A stretch of 64,000 nt of DNA. It comes from Sva-07 sp963698435. GTDB lineage: Bacteria > Actinomycetota > Acidimicrobiia > Acidimicrobiales > Ilumatobacteraceae. This document shows, in pieces, positions 41,040 through 50,062 of the stretch. The stretch lies in NCBI GenBank assembly GCA_963698435.1, contig CAVOQV010000012.1:368820-432819 (forward strand), written 5' to 3'. The notes below the pieces were generated by a model. That model was not told the DNA's origin, searched no databases, and was given only the letters and a program-made list of their open reading frames with translations. Position numbers and translations under genes: made by a program. Within the stretch, counting starts at the first letter, position 1. Each line of letters begins with the position of its first letter.

Positions 41040-42274
41040 TACGTCAACGATCGGAAGTCGCGCTCGGGGAGCAACATGCCCGTCATGTACTGCGACATGA
41101 ACACACCGACGAGATCCTCGGCAGGGTCGACCCAGTAGTAGGTCTTGGCAGCCCCTGCCCAGCCGAACTCGCCGACGGAACCCGTCCCGGCGGTCTCGGC
41201 GACGTCGAGCATCACTCGTGAACCGAGCCCGAACCCCATACCGGGCACGGGCAGCCCGAGCAGCTCGTAGGGCAACAGGTCGGAGGGAAGGCGGTTGCTG
41301 TGCATCAGCTCGAGCGTCTTGCGCCCGATCAGCCGTTCACCGCTCGGTGTCCTGTCGCTTCGGCCTCCGTTGGCCAGCATCTGAGCGAACTTCATGTAGT
41401 CGGCGACGGTCGAGAAGAGGCCGAGGCCGCCGCGTTGGAACACGTCGGGTGTGCTGGTGGGATACGTGGTCGACACGTCGATCCGCTCGTTGAACCCGTT
41501 GAGGGCTGCCTCCATCAATTCGACGGCCGAGTAGTTCTCGCCGATGAGGTCGGGGAGCCCGTACATCGCCGACACCCGATGCAGTTGGTCGTCGGCCACC
41601 CCGAAGCCGGTGTCGGTCATGCCCAACGGGTCGAACAGCCGCTGCCGGAGGAACTCGCCCAGCGAGTGTTCCGAGAGCACTTCGATCAGGCGGGCCGCTA
41701 CGTCGATGCCGACGCTGTAGTGCCAACGAGTACCTGGCTGGAATGCAAGCGGGAGGGTCGCCAGTTCGTCGATCAGCGCGTCGAGTGAACGGGTCGCGTC
41801 GTTCATGATCCGGGCCTCCCGGTACAGCTGAGCGACCGGAGTGTCGGCCATGAAGTCGTACGTGAGGCCGCTCGTGTGGCTCAACAGGTCGGCGATCTGC
41901 ATCGGGCGGGCCTGATCGACGAGGGAGCCGTCGTCGGCGAGCACCCTGGTCGTGGTGAAGCCCGGCAGATACTGCGCAACGGGGTGTTCGAGTTGAAACC
42001 GGCCTTCTTCGTGCAACATCATCAGCGCCGTCGACACCACTGGCTTGGTCATCGAATAGATGCGGAAGATCGTGTCGGGCGTCAGCGGGGTGCCGGCCTC
42101 CATGTCCTGGAAGCCGAACTGTTCGGCATGGACGATCTCGCCGCGCCGGCTGACCATCGTGCTGATGCCCACGACGCCGCGCTCGTTGACGTAGGACTCC
42201 ATCACCGGCGCGATGCGCTCCAGTCGGGCGCTGCTCATGCCGACAGCCTCGGGTGACGTGATGTCGATGCTCAT
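41021..42274 (-). CDS. Serine hydrolase, class C beta-lactamase/esterase fold
   Basis: A 417-residue protein without an evident signal peptide, so probably cytosolic esterase or peptidase rather than a resistance enzyme. The catalytic S-x-x-K is IYSMTKPVV (S74, K77), the tyrosine motif is WHYSVGID, and the third motif is probably in FGWAGAAKTYYW. LLSHTSGLTYDF is typical of the family. ATG at 42274 begins MSIDITSPEAVGM. It is convergent with and overlaps the MalY-type gene by 19 bases. Confidence 0.88.
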   Translation of the reverse strand: MSIDITSPEAVGMSSARLERIAPVMESYVNERGVVGISTMVSRRGEIVHAEQFGFQDMEAGTPLTPDTIFRIYSMTKPVVSTALMMLHEEGRFQLEHPVAQYLPGFTTTRVLADDGSLVDQARPMQIADLLSHTSGLTYDFMADTPVAQLYREARIMNDATRSLDALIDELATLPLAFQPGTRWHYSVGIDVAARLIEVLSEHSLGEFLRQRLFDPLGMTDTGFGVADDQLHRVSAMYGLPDLIGENYSAVELMEAALNGFNERIDVSTTYPTSTPDVFQRGGLGLFSTVADYMKFAQMLANGGRSDRTPSGERLIGRKTLELMHSNRLPSDLLPYELLGLPVPGMGFGLGSRVMLDVAETAGTGSVGEFGWAGAAKTYYWVDPAEDLVGVFMSQYMTGMLLPERDFRSLTYQAIDD

Positions 42275-42346
42275 GAATCCCTCCTCGGATTGCGTGCGCG
42301 ATCCTCGCGCACGACCTGGCGTCGGCGGGCCTCGGAGCGTGTCGGT

Positions 42347-42451
42347 TCAGGTGCGCATGGGCTTGATGGGGGTCTGTCGCGGTGGTGTGACCTTGGTCGG
42401 GGTCGTCTTCACGGGGGTCGGCTTCATCGGCGGGCGATCGCTGGTGGTCAT
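42347..42451 (-). CDS. Possible small Pro/Thr/Lys-rich peptide (34 aa)
   Basis: An ATG-started frame encodes MTTSDRPPMKPTPVKTTPTK then VTPPRQTPIKPMRT. The repeated P-x-K-x-T-P pattern is unlike a random GC-rich frame. It is on the same strand just upstream of the serine hydrolase and lies in otherwise empty sequence. There is no strong ribosome binding site. It could equally be untranslated leader sequence. Confidence 0.3.
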   Translation of the reverse strand: MTTSDRPPMKPTPVKTTPTKVTPPRQTPIKPMRT

Positions 42452-42577
42452 GGTCGTGTGAAATGCCATGTGATGAACGTACGGATGCTCTGTTCCGGCT
42501 TCGTTTCACCACGATGAACACACACGCTCCGCGAACGGCGATTGCGTCGGCCCACCGCTGGGGTAAGGATCACGAAC

Positions 42578-43588
42578 ATGACGACGATGGCGATGTTCTC
42601 GGCCAAGCCCTACGACCGCCGCTCGTTCGACGCAGCCAACGGTGCGAGCAGTGACGATCGACGAGCGGACCTCCAGTACCACGAGTCCCGGCTCAGCCCG
42701 TGGACGGCCGGGTACGCTGCCGGCGCCGACGTCGTGTGCGCATTCGTCAACGACGACCTGTCCGACACCGTGCTCGAGATGCTCGCTGCGTCGGGAACGA
42801 AGTGCGTCGCCTTGCGGTGCGCCGGATACAACAACGTCGACCTGGAGGCAGCGGACCGGCTCGGCCTGGTCGTCGTCCGAGTTCCCGCCTATTCGCCCAA
42901 TGCGGTCGCAGAACACACGCTGGCGCTGATGCTCACCCTGAACCGGAAGATCCACCGAGCCCACAACCGGGTGCGCGATCGCAACTTCTCGCTCGACGGT
43001 CTGGTCGGGTTCGACATGGCGGGCAAGACCGCCGCCGTCATCGGCACGGGGCAGATCGGAGCCATCGTGGCGCGGCTGTTGTGGCACCTGCGCTGTGAGG
43101 TGGTCGCCTTTGACCCGGTCGTCGATCAGGGGCTCGTCGACCTGGGAGTGACGTACGTCGATCTCGACGAGGCCCTCGCGGTCGGCGACATCGTCACGTT
43201 GAACTGCCCGCTCAACGAGCACACGCATCACCTGATCGACGCGACGTCGATCGCCAGGATGAAGGCCGGAGCGATGCTTGTCAACACTGGCAGGGGAGCG
43301 CTGATCGACACCGCCGCCGTGCTCGATGCGCTCAAGTCCGGTCACATCGGTTCGCTGGCGCTCGACGTCTACGAGGAGGAGGGTGACCTCTTCTTCGAGG
43401 ACCGCAGCGACGAGATCCTCGATGACGACAACTTTGCCCGGCTGCTGACGTATCCCAACGTACTGATCACCGCCCATCAGGCGTTCCTCACTCACGAAGC
43501 GCTCGCCGCCATCGCCGAGACCACGTTGTCGAACGTCACTGCCGTGCTTGCCGGCGACCCGTGCCCGAACGCCGTCACGGCATCGTGA
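42578..43588 (+). CDS. D-2-hydroxyacid dehydrogenase (D-lactate dehydrogenase type)
   Basis: A 336-residue NAD-dependent dehydrogenase. The N-terminal catalytic part contains VALRCAGYNNVDLEAADRLG and VPAYSPNAVAEHTLALML, diagnostic of the LdhA branch. The NAD-binding motif is VIGTGQIGAIVARLL. The catalytic Arg, Glu and His lie in NTGRGALID, DVYEEEG and ITAHQAFLT. It would reduce pyruvate to D-lactate or a related 2-ketoacid. The ATG at 42578 is chosen because MTTMAMFSAKPYD is the conserved start. Confidence 0.92.
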   Translation: MTTMAMFSAKPYDRRSFDAANGASSDDRRADLQYHESRLSPWTAGYAAGADVVCAFVNDDLSDTVLEMLAASGTKCVALRCAGYNNVDLEAADRLGLVVVRVPAYSPNAVAEHTLALMLTLNRKIHRAHNRVRDRNFSLDGLVGFDMAGKTAAVIGTGQIGAIVARLLWHLRCEVVAFDPVVDQGLVDLGVTYVDLDEALAVGDIVTLNCPLNEHTHHLIDATSIARMKAGAMLVNTGRGALIDTAAVLDALKSGHIGSLALDVYEEEGDLFFEDRSDEILDDDNFARLLTYPNVLITAHQAFLTHEALAAIAETTLSNVTAVLAGDPCPNAVTAS

Positions 43589-43668
43589 GGGGTGCGATCG
43601 ATTGACTCGTCGTTCGGGCGGGGTGCCCGCACTGACAGGGCCCCTTGTCGTCCTAGAGTGCCCGGTCG

Positions 43669-43941
43669 ATGTGTGGCTGTTTGGTGTTGCTCGTCGGGGC
43701 CATGTTCCCACGGTTCGCGCTCGTGCTCGTCGAACTCTTCTCGGACTGGAACGAGGAGGCCTTCGACAGCTTCTGGATCGGTTTCACCGGATGGCTGTTC
43801 CTCCCGTTCACCACGCTGTCGTACTCAGCGATGAACGCGTGGGGTGATCCGATCAACGGGTTCGGATGGATCGTGGTCGCCTTCGGTTTCGTGGCCGACC
43901 TCAGCAGTTGGTACGGCACAGGCGCCCGGAATCGGAGGTGA
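43669..43941 (+). CDS. Small three-helix membrane protein
   Basis: A 90-residue hydrophobic protein. Helices are at CLVLLVGAMFPRFALVLVEL, FTGWLFLPFTTLSYSAMNAW and GWIVVAFGFVADL. A tryptophan-rich loop and WYGTGARNRR at the C-terminus put the tail on the cytoplasmic side. Similar small actinobacterial membrane proteins exist without known function. Located after the dehydrogenase on the same strand, 80 bases apart. Confidence 0.7.
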   Translation: MCGCLVLLVGAMFPRFALVLVELFSDWNEEAFDSFWIGFTGWLFLPFTTLSYSAMNAWGDPINGFGWIVVAFGFVADLSSWYGTGARNRR

Positions 43942-43964
43942 CTCGTCGTGAGCGGGTCAGCGGG

Positions 43965-44969
43965 TCAGGAGATCTTGACGAGCAGCTTGCCGGTGTTGCC
44001 GCCGTTGAACATGAACTGCAGCGCCTCGGGATACCGGTCGATGCCGTCGAGGATCTCCTCAGCGCATCGGAGCGAACCGTCGGTCAGCCATTCGGCGAGT
44101 TCTTCGGTCGCTGGCGCAATGCTCTCAGGGAAGTGGAAATAGGCGAATCCCTCCATCGAGGATTGGCGCTCCGCCAACCGGAGATACATCGAGGGGCCGG
44201 TCACGTTGTCCATGTCGTCGTACTGGGAGATTGCACCGCAGATGACCACCTTGGCGCGCATCGCCAAGTTGTCGAGCACCGCGTCGAGGATGGGCCCGCC
44301 GACGTTGTCGAAGAAGACGTTCACGCCGTCCGGGGCGAGATCGCGGAGCCGAGTGTTCACGTCCTCGTTCTTGTAGTCGATTGCGGCGTCGAAGCCCAGT
44401 TCGGACGTGAGATACCGGACTTTGGCCGGGCCACCGGCGATGCCGATGACACGCGCTCCGTCGCGCTTGGCGATCTGGCCTGCGATCGATCCCACGGCGC
44501 CTGCGGCAGCTGACACCACAAACGTGTCACCAGGACCGGGTTTGGCGACCCGGCGGATTCCGATCCACGCGGTCACGCCGGTCGACGGACCCAGCACCCC
44601 CAGGTGGTGACGCAGGGGACCCATCGAGTCGTCGATCTTGTGCAGGTGTTCGGGTCGAAGCGTTGCGATCGTCTGGACGCCGAGGCCGCCGCCCACGGCT
44701 TGGCCGACGTCCCAACCCGCCACGGTCGACTCGACGATGCGTCCGACGCCGCCCGCAAGGATCGTGTCGCCGATGCCGACTTGACGGTGGAAGCCCTCAC
44801 CGCGGAGCATCGTTCTGGTGCCGGCGTCGACCGAGACGTACTCGACGGCCACACGTACGTGCCCGTCCTCGAGTGGGTCGAGTTCGTCGACCTCGACGGC
44901 GAAGCAGTCGGGCGTGGCCTCGCCGACGGGTCGTTGGGTGAGTGTGACGCGAGTATTCGTCGAGGTCAT
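43965..44969 (-). CDS. NADP-dependent alkenal/one reductase (MDR, CurA-like)
   Basis: A 334-residue zinc-free MDR enzyme. The N-terminal LTQRPVGEATPDCFAVEVDE pattern, HLGVLGPSTGVTAWIGIRRV and the cofactor motif VVSAAAGAVGSIAGQIAKRD identify the leukotriene-B4-dehydrogenase/curcumin-reductase group. KVRYLTSELGFDAAIDYKNE and VFFDNVGGPILDAVL follow. It probably reduces alpha,beta-unsaturated carbonyls with NADPH. ATG at 44969. Convergent with the small membrane protein. Confidence 0.92.
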   Translation of the reverse strand: MTSTNTRVTLTQRPVGEATPDCFAVEVDELDPLEDGHVRVAVEYVSVDAGTRTMLRGEGFHRQVGIGDTILAGGVGRIVESTVAGWDVGQAVGGGLGVQTIATLRPEHLHKIDDSMGPLRHHLGVLGPSTGVTAWIGIRRVAKPGPGDTFVVSAAAGAVGSIAGQIAKRDGARVIGIAGGPAKVRYLTSELGFDAAIDYKNEDVNTRLRDLAPDGVNVFFDNVGGPILDAVLDNLAMRAKVVICGAISQYDDMDNVTGPSMYLRLAERQSSMEGFAYFHFPESIAPATEELAEWLTDGSLRCAEEILDGIDRYPEALQFMFNGGNTGKLLVKIS

Positions 44970-45172
44970 CTCGTGATCCTTGCGCGTCGTCGTGATGACT
45001 GGCGACGCGAGCGTTGGTGTGTCACACGCGTCGTCGATCATGTGTAGCGTCTGGCCATGGGGTGTCGACTGCGAAGTGGCTCCTGGCCCGGGCTCTCGGT
45101 CGTCGATTCGCGACCGGCGTGCACCCGAGCAGTGCCTGGTCGGACCGCACGACGACTGAGACGACGCGACCG

Positions 45173-47002
45173 GTGAAGGTCACCTTCTGGGGTACGAGGG
45201 GATCGATCGCCAAGGCTGGTCCGGCCACGGTCCGTTATGGAGGAAACACGTCCTGCGTCGAGGTGCGTTCCGATTCGGGTGCGTTGGTGGTCGTCGACTG
45301 TGGGACCGGCGCACACGACCTCGGTCGGCACCTGCTCGCGGAAGCCGCCGGGGAGCCGGTCGACGGCCACATCCTCGTCAGCCACACCCACTGGGACCAC
45401 ATCCAGGGCCTTCCGTTCTTCGGTCCGCTCTTCGAGCCAGGATGCCGATGGCACGTGTCCGGGCCGAGCGGCCTCGGCATGTCGCTGTCGGAGGTGCTCG
45501 CCGGACAGATGGAGTACACGTACTTTCCGATCGCGATCGACCAACTCGCGGCATCTGTGACGCACCAGGATCTGATCGAGGGCGTCTTCGACATCGACGA
45601 CATCCATGTCGAAACCCGCTTCCTCAATCACCCGGCCCTGACACTCGGCTATCGACTCGAGGTCGATGGAGCGGTGATCGTGTACGCCTCCGACCACGAG
45701 CCGCACGATCATGATCTCGCTGCCGGCGGTGACATCGGCCGCAACCGTTTCGACACCGGGCATGCCGGCTGGATCGCCGGCGCCGATCTGTTGATCCACG
45801 ATGCGCAATACCTCGCCTCGGAGTTCGACGCGCACGTCGGCTGGGGCCACAGCACCGTCGAGTACGTGATCGACATCGCGAGGCAGGCCCAGGTCGCTCG
45901 CGTCGCGCTGTACCACCACGACCCCACCCGCACCGACGACCAGGTCGACGAGTTGGTGTCTCTCGCTCGCGCGTATTCCCGTTCGGTCGGCTTCGACGGC
46001 GAGGTCTTCGCCGCCGCCGAGGGGATGACCGTCACGCTGCGCGGTGACGCGTCCCGTCGTGCCGCGCTCGAGGCGCGCCGGATCAGGACGCCGAGTGCGA
46101 TGTCGTCAGGTGCCCATCGAGGCATGTCGGCGGTCGTTTTCGCTCCGACAGAGGAGATCTCCCGCGTCCTGATCGGTGCAGCAGAGGCCGAGGGGCTCGA
46201 CGTCGTCGTCGCCGACGGACTTCGCTCTGCCTACGATGCCGTCGTTCACCATCAGCCGGGCATCGTGCTCGCCCAAGCCGTCGCGGACGATGGAGGTTTC
46301 GATCTCGTCGCAGCGATTCGCGATCTTGACGATCCGGTGCTCAGCTCCGTCCCGCTGATCATGTTCGGGCCCTCCGCGGCCCGCTGGCGCCCCGACGCCC
46401 TCGAAACGGGTATCACCGAGTGGCTGGTCTGGCCGGCAAGTTCGTTCTACGTGCGGACGAAGTTGCGTGCATGGCTGTTGCGACGCGCCAACCGGTGGCA
46501 GAACGCACCACTTCCTGCCGACGAGGACGCCCGACTTGCCGCCCTGCGCGATCTCGCCATTCTCGACACCGATCCGGAGGCGCGTTTCGATCGCCATACG
46601 GCCGAGATCAGCACGCTGCTCGATGTGCCGGTGGCACTGGTTTCACTGGTCGACGAGGAACGGCAGTGGTTCAAGTCGCATGTCGGGATCACTGCTCGCG
46701 AGACGCCCCGTGACATGTCCTTCTGTGCCCACGCGATTCTCGACGCCGAGCTCCTCGAAGTGCCCGACACGATGATCGACGCACGATTCGCCGACAACCC
46801 GTTGGTGGTGGGTGGCCCCCGGCTACGGTTCTACGCCGGGATGCCGCTGGTGCTGGGCAGCGGTGCGACGGTCGGCACGCTGTGCGTGGCCGACACCCGA
46901 CCGAGAAAGCTCGCCGCTCACGAGATCGACCATCTTCGACGCGTTGCGCGGAGCGTCGTCCACGAACTCGAGGCCTCACACGGGTCATCGGGCACGACGT
47001 AG
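45173..47002 (+). CDS. Metallo-beta-lactamase fold + receiver-like + GAF fusion
   Basis: About 609 residues in three parts. (1) Residues 1-310 form an MBL-fold hydrolase of the RNase Z/phosphodiesterase-like kind, starting VKVTFWGTRGSIA, with metal site VSHTHWDHIQG and further ligands in LNHPALT, ASDHEPH and GWGHSTVEY. (2) Residues 320-450 form a response-regulator-like domain whose phosphoacceptor region reads PGIVLAQAVADDGGFDLVAA; the expected Asp is not there, so it is probably not phosphorylated. (3) A C-terminal GAF domain contains LAILDTDPEARFDRHTAEIS, VALVSLVDEERQWFKSHVG and ETPRDMSFCAHAIL. The GTG at 45173 is the conserved start; a longer form from 45062 is possible. No neighbour hints at its ligand. 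A soluble ligand-controlled phosphodiesterase is a reasonable guess. Confidence 0.82.
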   Translation: MKVTFWGTRGSIAKAGPATVRYGGNTSCVEVRSDSGALVVVDCGTGAHDLGRHLLAEAAGEPVDGHILVSHTHWDHIQGLPFFGPLFEPGCRWHVSGPSGLGMSLSEVLAGQMEYTYFPIAIDQLAASVTHQDLIEGVFDIDDIHVETRFLNHPALTLGYRLEVDGAVIVYASDHEPHDHDLAAGGDIGRNRFDTGHAGWIAGADLLIHDAQYLASEFDAHVGWGHSTVEYVIDIARQAQVARVALYHHDPTRTDDQVDELVSLARAYSRSVGFDGEVFAAAEGMTVTLRGDASRRAALEARRIRTPSAMSSGAHRGMSAVVFAPTEEISRVLIGAAEAEGLDVVVADGLRSAYDAVVHHQPGIVLAQAVADDGGFDLVAAIRDLDDPVLSSVPLIMFGPSAARWRPDALETGITEWLVWPASSFYVRTKLRAWLLRRANRWQNAPLPADEDARLAALRDLAILDTDPEARFDRHTAEISTLLDVPVALVSLVDEERQWFKSHVGITARETPRDMSFCAHAILDAELLEVPDTMIDARFADNPLVVGGPRLRFYAGMPLVLGSGATVGTLCVADTRPRKLAAHEIDHLRRVARSVVHELEASHGSSGTT

Positions 47003-47029
47003 GATCCTGAACGTCAGGAGGCACCCGTC

Positions 47030-48430
47030 GTGACCGAGCCCTACCACGAGCGACTCTCAGGCCAGGATCTGAGCTTCCTCGCGATGGAGGATGGTCGTGC
47101 CCACATGCACGTGGGCGTGGTGTCGCTCTTCGATGCCGGACCGCTGCGCATGCCGAACGGCGGGATCGACTTCGAGCGGATCGAGTCGTTCGTTGATGCG
47201 CAACTCCATCTGGTGCCCCGGCTGCGCCAGAAACTCTCATGGGTGAAGGGGTTCGGCCAGCCGGTCTGGGTCGACGACACCAACTTCAACCTCCACTACC
47301 ACCTGCGCCACACGGCGCTTCCGCCGCCCGGCGACATCCGCCAGCTCAAGCGCTTGGCCGGTCGGATCATGTCCCAGGAGCTCGACCGCGGGAAGCCGCT
47401 GTGGGAGCACTGGTTCGTCGACGGCATCGAGGGCGAACGCTTCGCGTTGATCTCCAAGGTCCACCATTGTGTGGCCGATGGCATCGGTGGACTTGCGATC
47501 ATCGGGACGCTCGCCGGCCCCGATCCCGACTATCGCCCGGAGCCGCCGCCGAACTGGGTGCCACGCCCGTCGCCGGGTGACGCACAGCTCGTCGGCGACG
47601 AGGTCCGGCGTCGGGTCATCGCGCCGGTCGAACTCCTGGGCTCGCAGCTGCGCCGTTCCGGGGGAGGGCTGGTTGGTCCACTGCCGTCGGTCAGGGCGCT
47701 CCGCGAGCTCGCAGAGACGTCGATCGGTGGCACGCCCACGCCCTTGAATGCGCCCATCGGCCCACATCGTCGCTTCGACTGGATCCGGCTCTCGTTCGAC
47801 GAAGCACATGACGTCGCGGTGCGGGCGGGAGGGAAGGTCAACGACGTGGCGCTGGCCGTGACCACGGGGGCGCTTCGCGGCTTTCTCGCCGACCAGGGTG
47901 TGGATGTCGACCACCTCGAACTCCGGGCGATGGTCCCCGTAAGCACCCGGAGCGAGTCCGAAACGGGTTCGCTGGGCAACCGGGTATCGAATCTGATCGT
48001 GCCGCTGCCGATCGCCGAGGCCGACCCGTGGGTGCGTCTCGAGCGAATCATCGACGTGACGAGAGAATTGAAGGGATCGAGCGAGCCGTCAATCGTCGAC
48101 GCGATGAGTTCGTTGATCGAACTCCTCCCGCCACCGCTCCTCGGTCCGGTGGTGCGGCGCGGGTCGCAAGGAACCGCAGCGAACCTCGCAGTGAGCAACA
48201 TCCCCGGGCCCAGGGTTCCGCTCTACCTGCTCGGCGCGCGGCAACTCGACATGTATCCGGTGCTCCCGCTGATCGGCAACCAGGCGCTGGGGATCGCCTT
48301 GATGAGCTACGACGACAGCCTGTGCTGGGGGTTCAACTCGGATTGGGACGCGATGCCGGACCTCCACGACCTCGTCGATCGTGTGGCTGAAGGTCACGCA
48401 GAACTCCTGCGTTTGTCGACCGGAGTCTGA
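47030..48430 (+). CDS. Wax ester synthase/diacylglycerol acyltransferase (WS/DGAT)
   Basis: A 466-residue acyltransferase that makes triacylglycerol or wax esters from acyl-CoA, forming storage lipid at the membrane surface. The active-site motif H-H-x-x-x-D-G is VHHCVADG (H145, H146, D150). LSFLAMEDGRAHMHVG at the N-terminus and GNRVSNLIVPLP and NLAVSNIPGPR toward the C-terminus are family blocks. GTG start at 47030, 27 bases after the MBL fusion. Its last 37 bases overlap the convergent hydrolase gene. Confidence 0.92.
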   Translation: MTEPYHERLSGQDLSFLAMEDGRAHMHVGVVSLFDAGPLRMPNGGIDFERIESFVDAQLHLVPRLRQKLSWVKGFGQPVWVDDTNFNLHYHLRHTALPPPGDIRQLKRLAGRIMSQELDRGKPLWEHWFVDGIEGERFALISKVHHCVADGIGGLAIIGTLAGPDPDYRPEPPPNWVPRPSPGDAQLVGDEVRRRVIAPVELLGSQLRRSGGGLVGPLPSVRALRELAETSIGGTPTPLNAPIGPHRRFDWIRLSFDEAHDVAVRAGGKVNDVALAVTTGALRGFLADQGVDVDHLELRAMVPVSTRSESETGSLGNRVSNLIVPLPIAEADPWVRLERIIDVTRELKGSSEPSIVDAMSSLIELLPPPLLGPVVRRGSQGTAANLAVSNIPGPRVPLYLLGARQLDMYPVLPLIGNQALGIALMSYDDSLCWGFNSDWDAMPDLHDLVDRVAEGHAELLRLSTGV

Positions 48431-49629
48431 CGTCGTTGCGCGACGCGATCGGCGGCCTCGATCGCGACCTTGCTGAGTCGCATCAAACGAATGTCGCCGA
48501 CCGGGGTTCCCGTCCCTCGGTTGCACACCATGGCGACGGCGAGGTCGCGGGTCGGGTCGGCCCAGGCCCCTGACCCGCCGAGTCCGAAGTGGCCGAAGCC
48601 ATTGGGAGCAGCGTCGTAGTTCCCGAGCACCCGGTGATAGCCGAGCCGCCAGCGCATCGGCATGACGAGCACGAGATCGCGGCGGTTGTTCTGCTCCTCG
48701 CCGATCTGGCGCACCCTGTCGGGCGAGAACAGACGCACGTCGCCAAGTGCGCCGCCGCCCGCGTACACCGCATACATCGTGGCCAGCGCCCGGGCAGTGA
48801 AGAACCCATTCGCGGCCGGGATCGATGCGTCCATGACCTCGGGTCCTGCCATCACGTCTTCCATCCCGCGTGGGAACAGTGCGTTGATCATCCTGCGCGT
48901 GTTGACCGGCGACCCGGTGAGGCTCAGGGCCTTGCCGAACTGATCGGTGACGCCTCTCCTGATCCGGTGGAGCACCCGCGGCACTCGGGGTCCGAAGATC
49001 CGCATCGGAGCGAGCGCCGCTACTCGGTGGCGTTGATCCGGGGGACACCCGAGGTACAGCCCGTTCAGTCCGAGCGGTTCGTCGACATCACGGGTGATCA
49101 CGTCAGCGAGCGGCAAGCCCGTGACCCGCCGCACGATTTCACCGACCAACCATCCGTACGTCAAGGCGTGGTAGCCGCACTGGGTGCCCGGTTCGTAGGC
49201 CGGCGGTTCTGCCGCGATCGCGGCGACCATGTGTTCCCAGTCGAGCATGTGATGCGCGCTGTCGATGACGCTGCGGAGCCGGTGAAGTCCTGCGGAGTGG
49301 CTCAGCACGTGGCGGACGGTGATGTTCTCCTTGCCGTTCTGCGCGAACTCCGGCCAGTAGGTGGCCACTCGCTCGTCGTAGTCCACCAGTCCTGCCTCTG
49401 CCTGGAGATGCAGGGCTGCGGATGCGACGCCCTTGGTCGTGCTGAAGCACATCGCAAGGGTGTCGGATTCCCAGGGATCGCCTTCTGGCGTCCGCAGGCC
49501 ACCCCACAGGTCGACCACTGGTTCGCCACGGTGGAAGACGGTCACGGCCGCGCCCCCATCCGTGCGTTCGAGCTGGCCGGCAAAGGTTTCCTCGACCGAC
49601 GCGAAGTCGCGGTACGCGAAGCCCTCCAT
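48394..49629 (-). CDS. Serine hydrolase, class C beta-lactamase/esterase fold (second)
   Basis: A 411-residue cytosolic-type hydrolase of the EstB/LACTB group. S63-T-T-K66 is in CFSTTKGVAS, Y153 in CGYHALTYGW, and the C-terminal motif in FGHFGLGGSGAWADP (HFG in place of the KTG triad, typical of esterases). VLSHSAGLHRL matches the family. The ATG at 49629 (MEGFAYRDFASVEE) begins the conserved part. It is related to, but clearly diverged from, the gene at 41021. Convergent with WS/DGAT, so it may act on lipids or esters, but that is inference. Confidence 0.88.
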   Translation of the reverse strand: MEGFAYRDFASVEETFAGQLERTDGGAAVTVFHRGEPVVDLWGGLRTPEGDPWESDTLAMCFSTTKGVASAALHLQAEAGLVDYDERVATYWPEFAQNGKENITVRHVLSHSAGLHRLRSVIDSAHHMLDWEHMVAAIAAEPPAYEPGTQCGYHALTYGWLVGEIVRRVTGLPLADVITRDVDEPLGLNGLYLGCPPDQRHRVAALAPMRIFGPRVPRVLHRIRRGVTDQFGKALSLTGSPVNTRRMINALFPRGMEDVMAGPEVMDASIPAANGFFTARALATMYAVYAGGGALGDVRLFSPDRVRQIGEEQNNRRDLVLVMPMRWRLGYHRVLGNYDAAPNGFGHFGLGGSGAWADPTRDLAVAMVCNRGTGTPVGDIRLMRLSKVAIEAADRVAQRRQTPVDKRRSSA

Positions 49630-49741
49630 GTGTCCAGCATCCGCAGGCAGCGGTGGTGTCGATAGAGGCCTTCGCCCCGCAGATGCATTGCGCTGTGTCA
49701 CCCGCTCGCCGACCGGTCCGAGAGGTAGCCTCTGCGTCTTC

Positions 49742-49815
49742 GGGCGCATAGCTCAGTTGGCTAGAGCGCTTCCCTTACAAGGAAGATGTCGGGGGTTCGA
49801 GTCCCTCTGCGCCCA
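49742..49815 (+). tRNA. tRNA-Val (anticodon TAC)
   Basis: The acceptor strands GGGCGCA (49742-49748) and TGCGCCC (49808-49814) pair fully. The anticodon stem CTTCC/GGAAG encloses CTTACAA, giving anticodon TAC. The T arm contains GGGTTCGAGTCCC. CCA is not encoded. Iteron-like repeats and a mobile-element-type coiled-coil protein follow. Confidence 0.96.
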
Positions 49816-49934
49816 CCGATCTACCAGGTATTTTGTACGTCGTAGGTCAGTCGAGTCCCAAGCGAGGGGCAACGCGGTGGGCAACGAATCGGGACGAGGG
49901 ATTGTCGGCGGTTCGTTCAATGCTCCGTCGATGA

Positions 49935-50022
49935 CTCCCACCGGACTCTGGGATTGCTCCCACCGAGGCGCGCGATTGCTCCCACCGGGGTATCGGATTG
50001 CTCGTACCGGGCGTTCGATCAG
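49935..50022. repeat. Four 22-bp iteron-like tandem repeats
   Basis: Units at 49935, 49957, 49979 and 50001 follow one another without spacers. The first three share CTCCCACCG at the start and GATTG at the end, with a variable 7-8 base centre. The fourth is diverged (CTCGTACCGG...). A 22-base spacing puts the sites on the same face of the helix, as in plasmid iterons and partition-protein binding arrays. They lie between tRNA-Val and the coiled-coil gene at 50063. The rest of 49816-50062 shows no gene. Confidence 0.75.
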
Positions 50023-50062
50023 TCCTTCGTGATGGTGTGTGTCGTCGAGGGAGTTGTCGTGG

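Noticed and set aside
41021..42274. True beta-lactamase
   Set aside because: No signal peptide, and the motif set (SMTK, YSV) fits esterase/peptidase relatives better than secreted class C enzymes.
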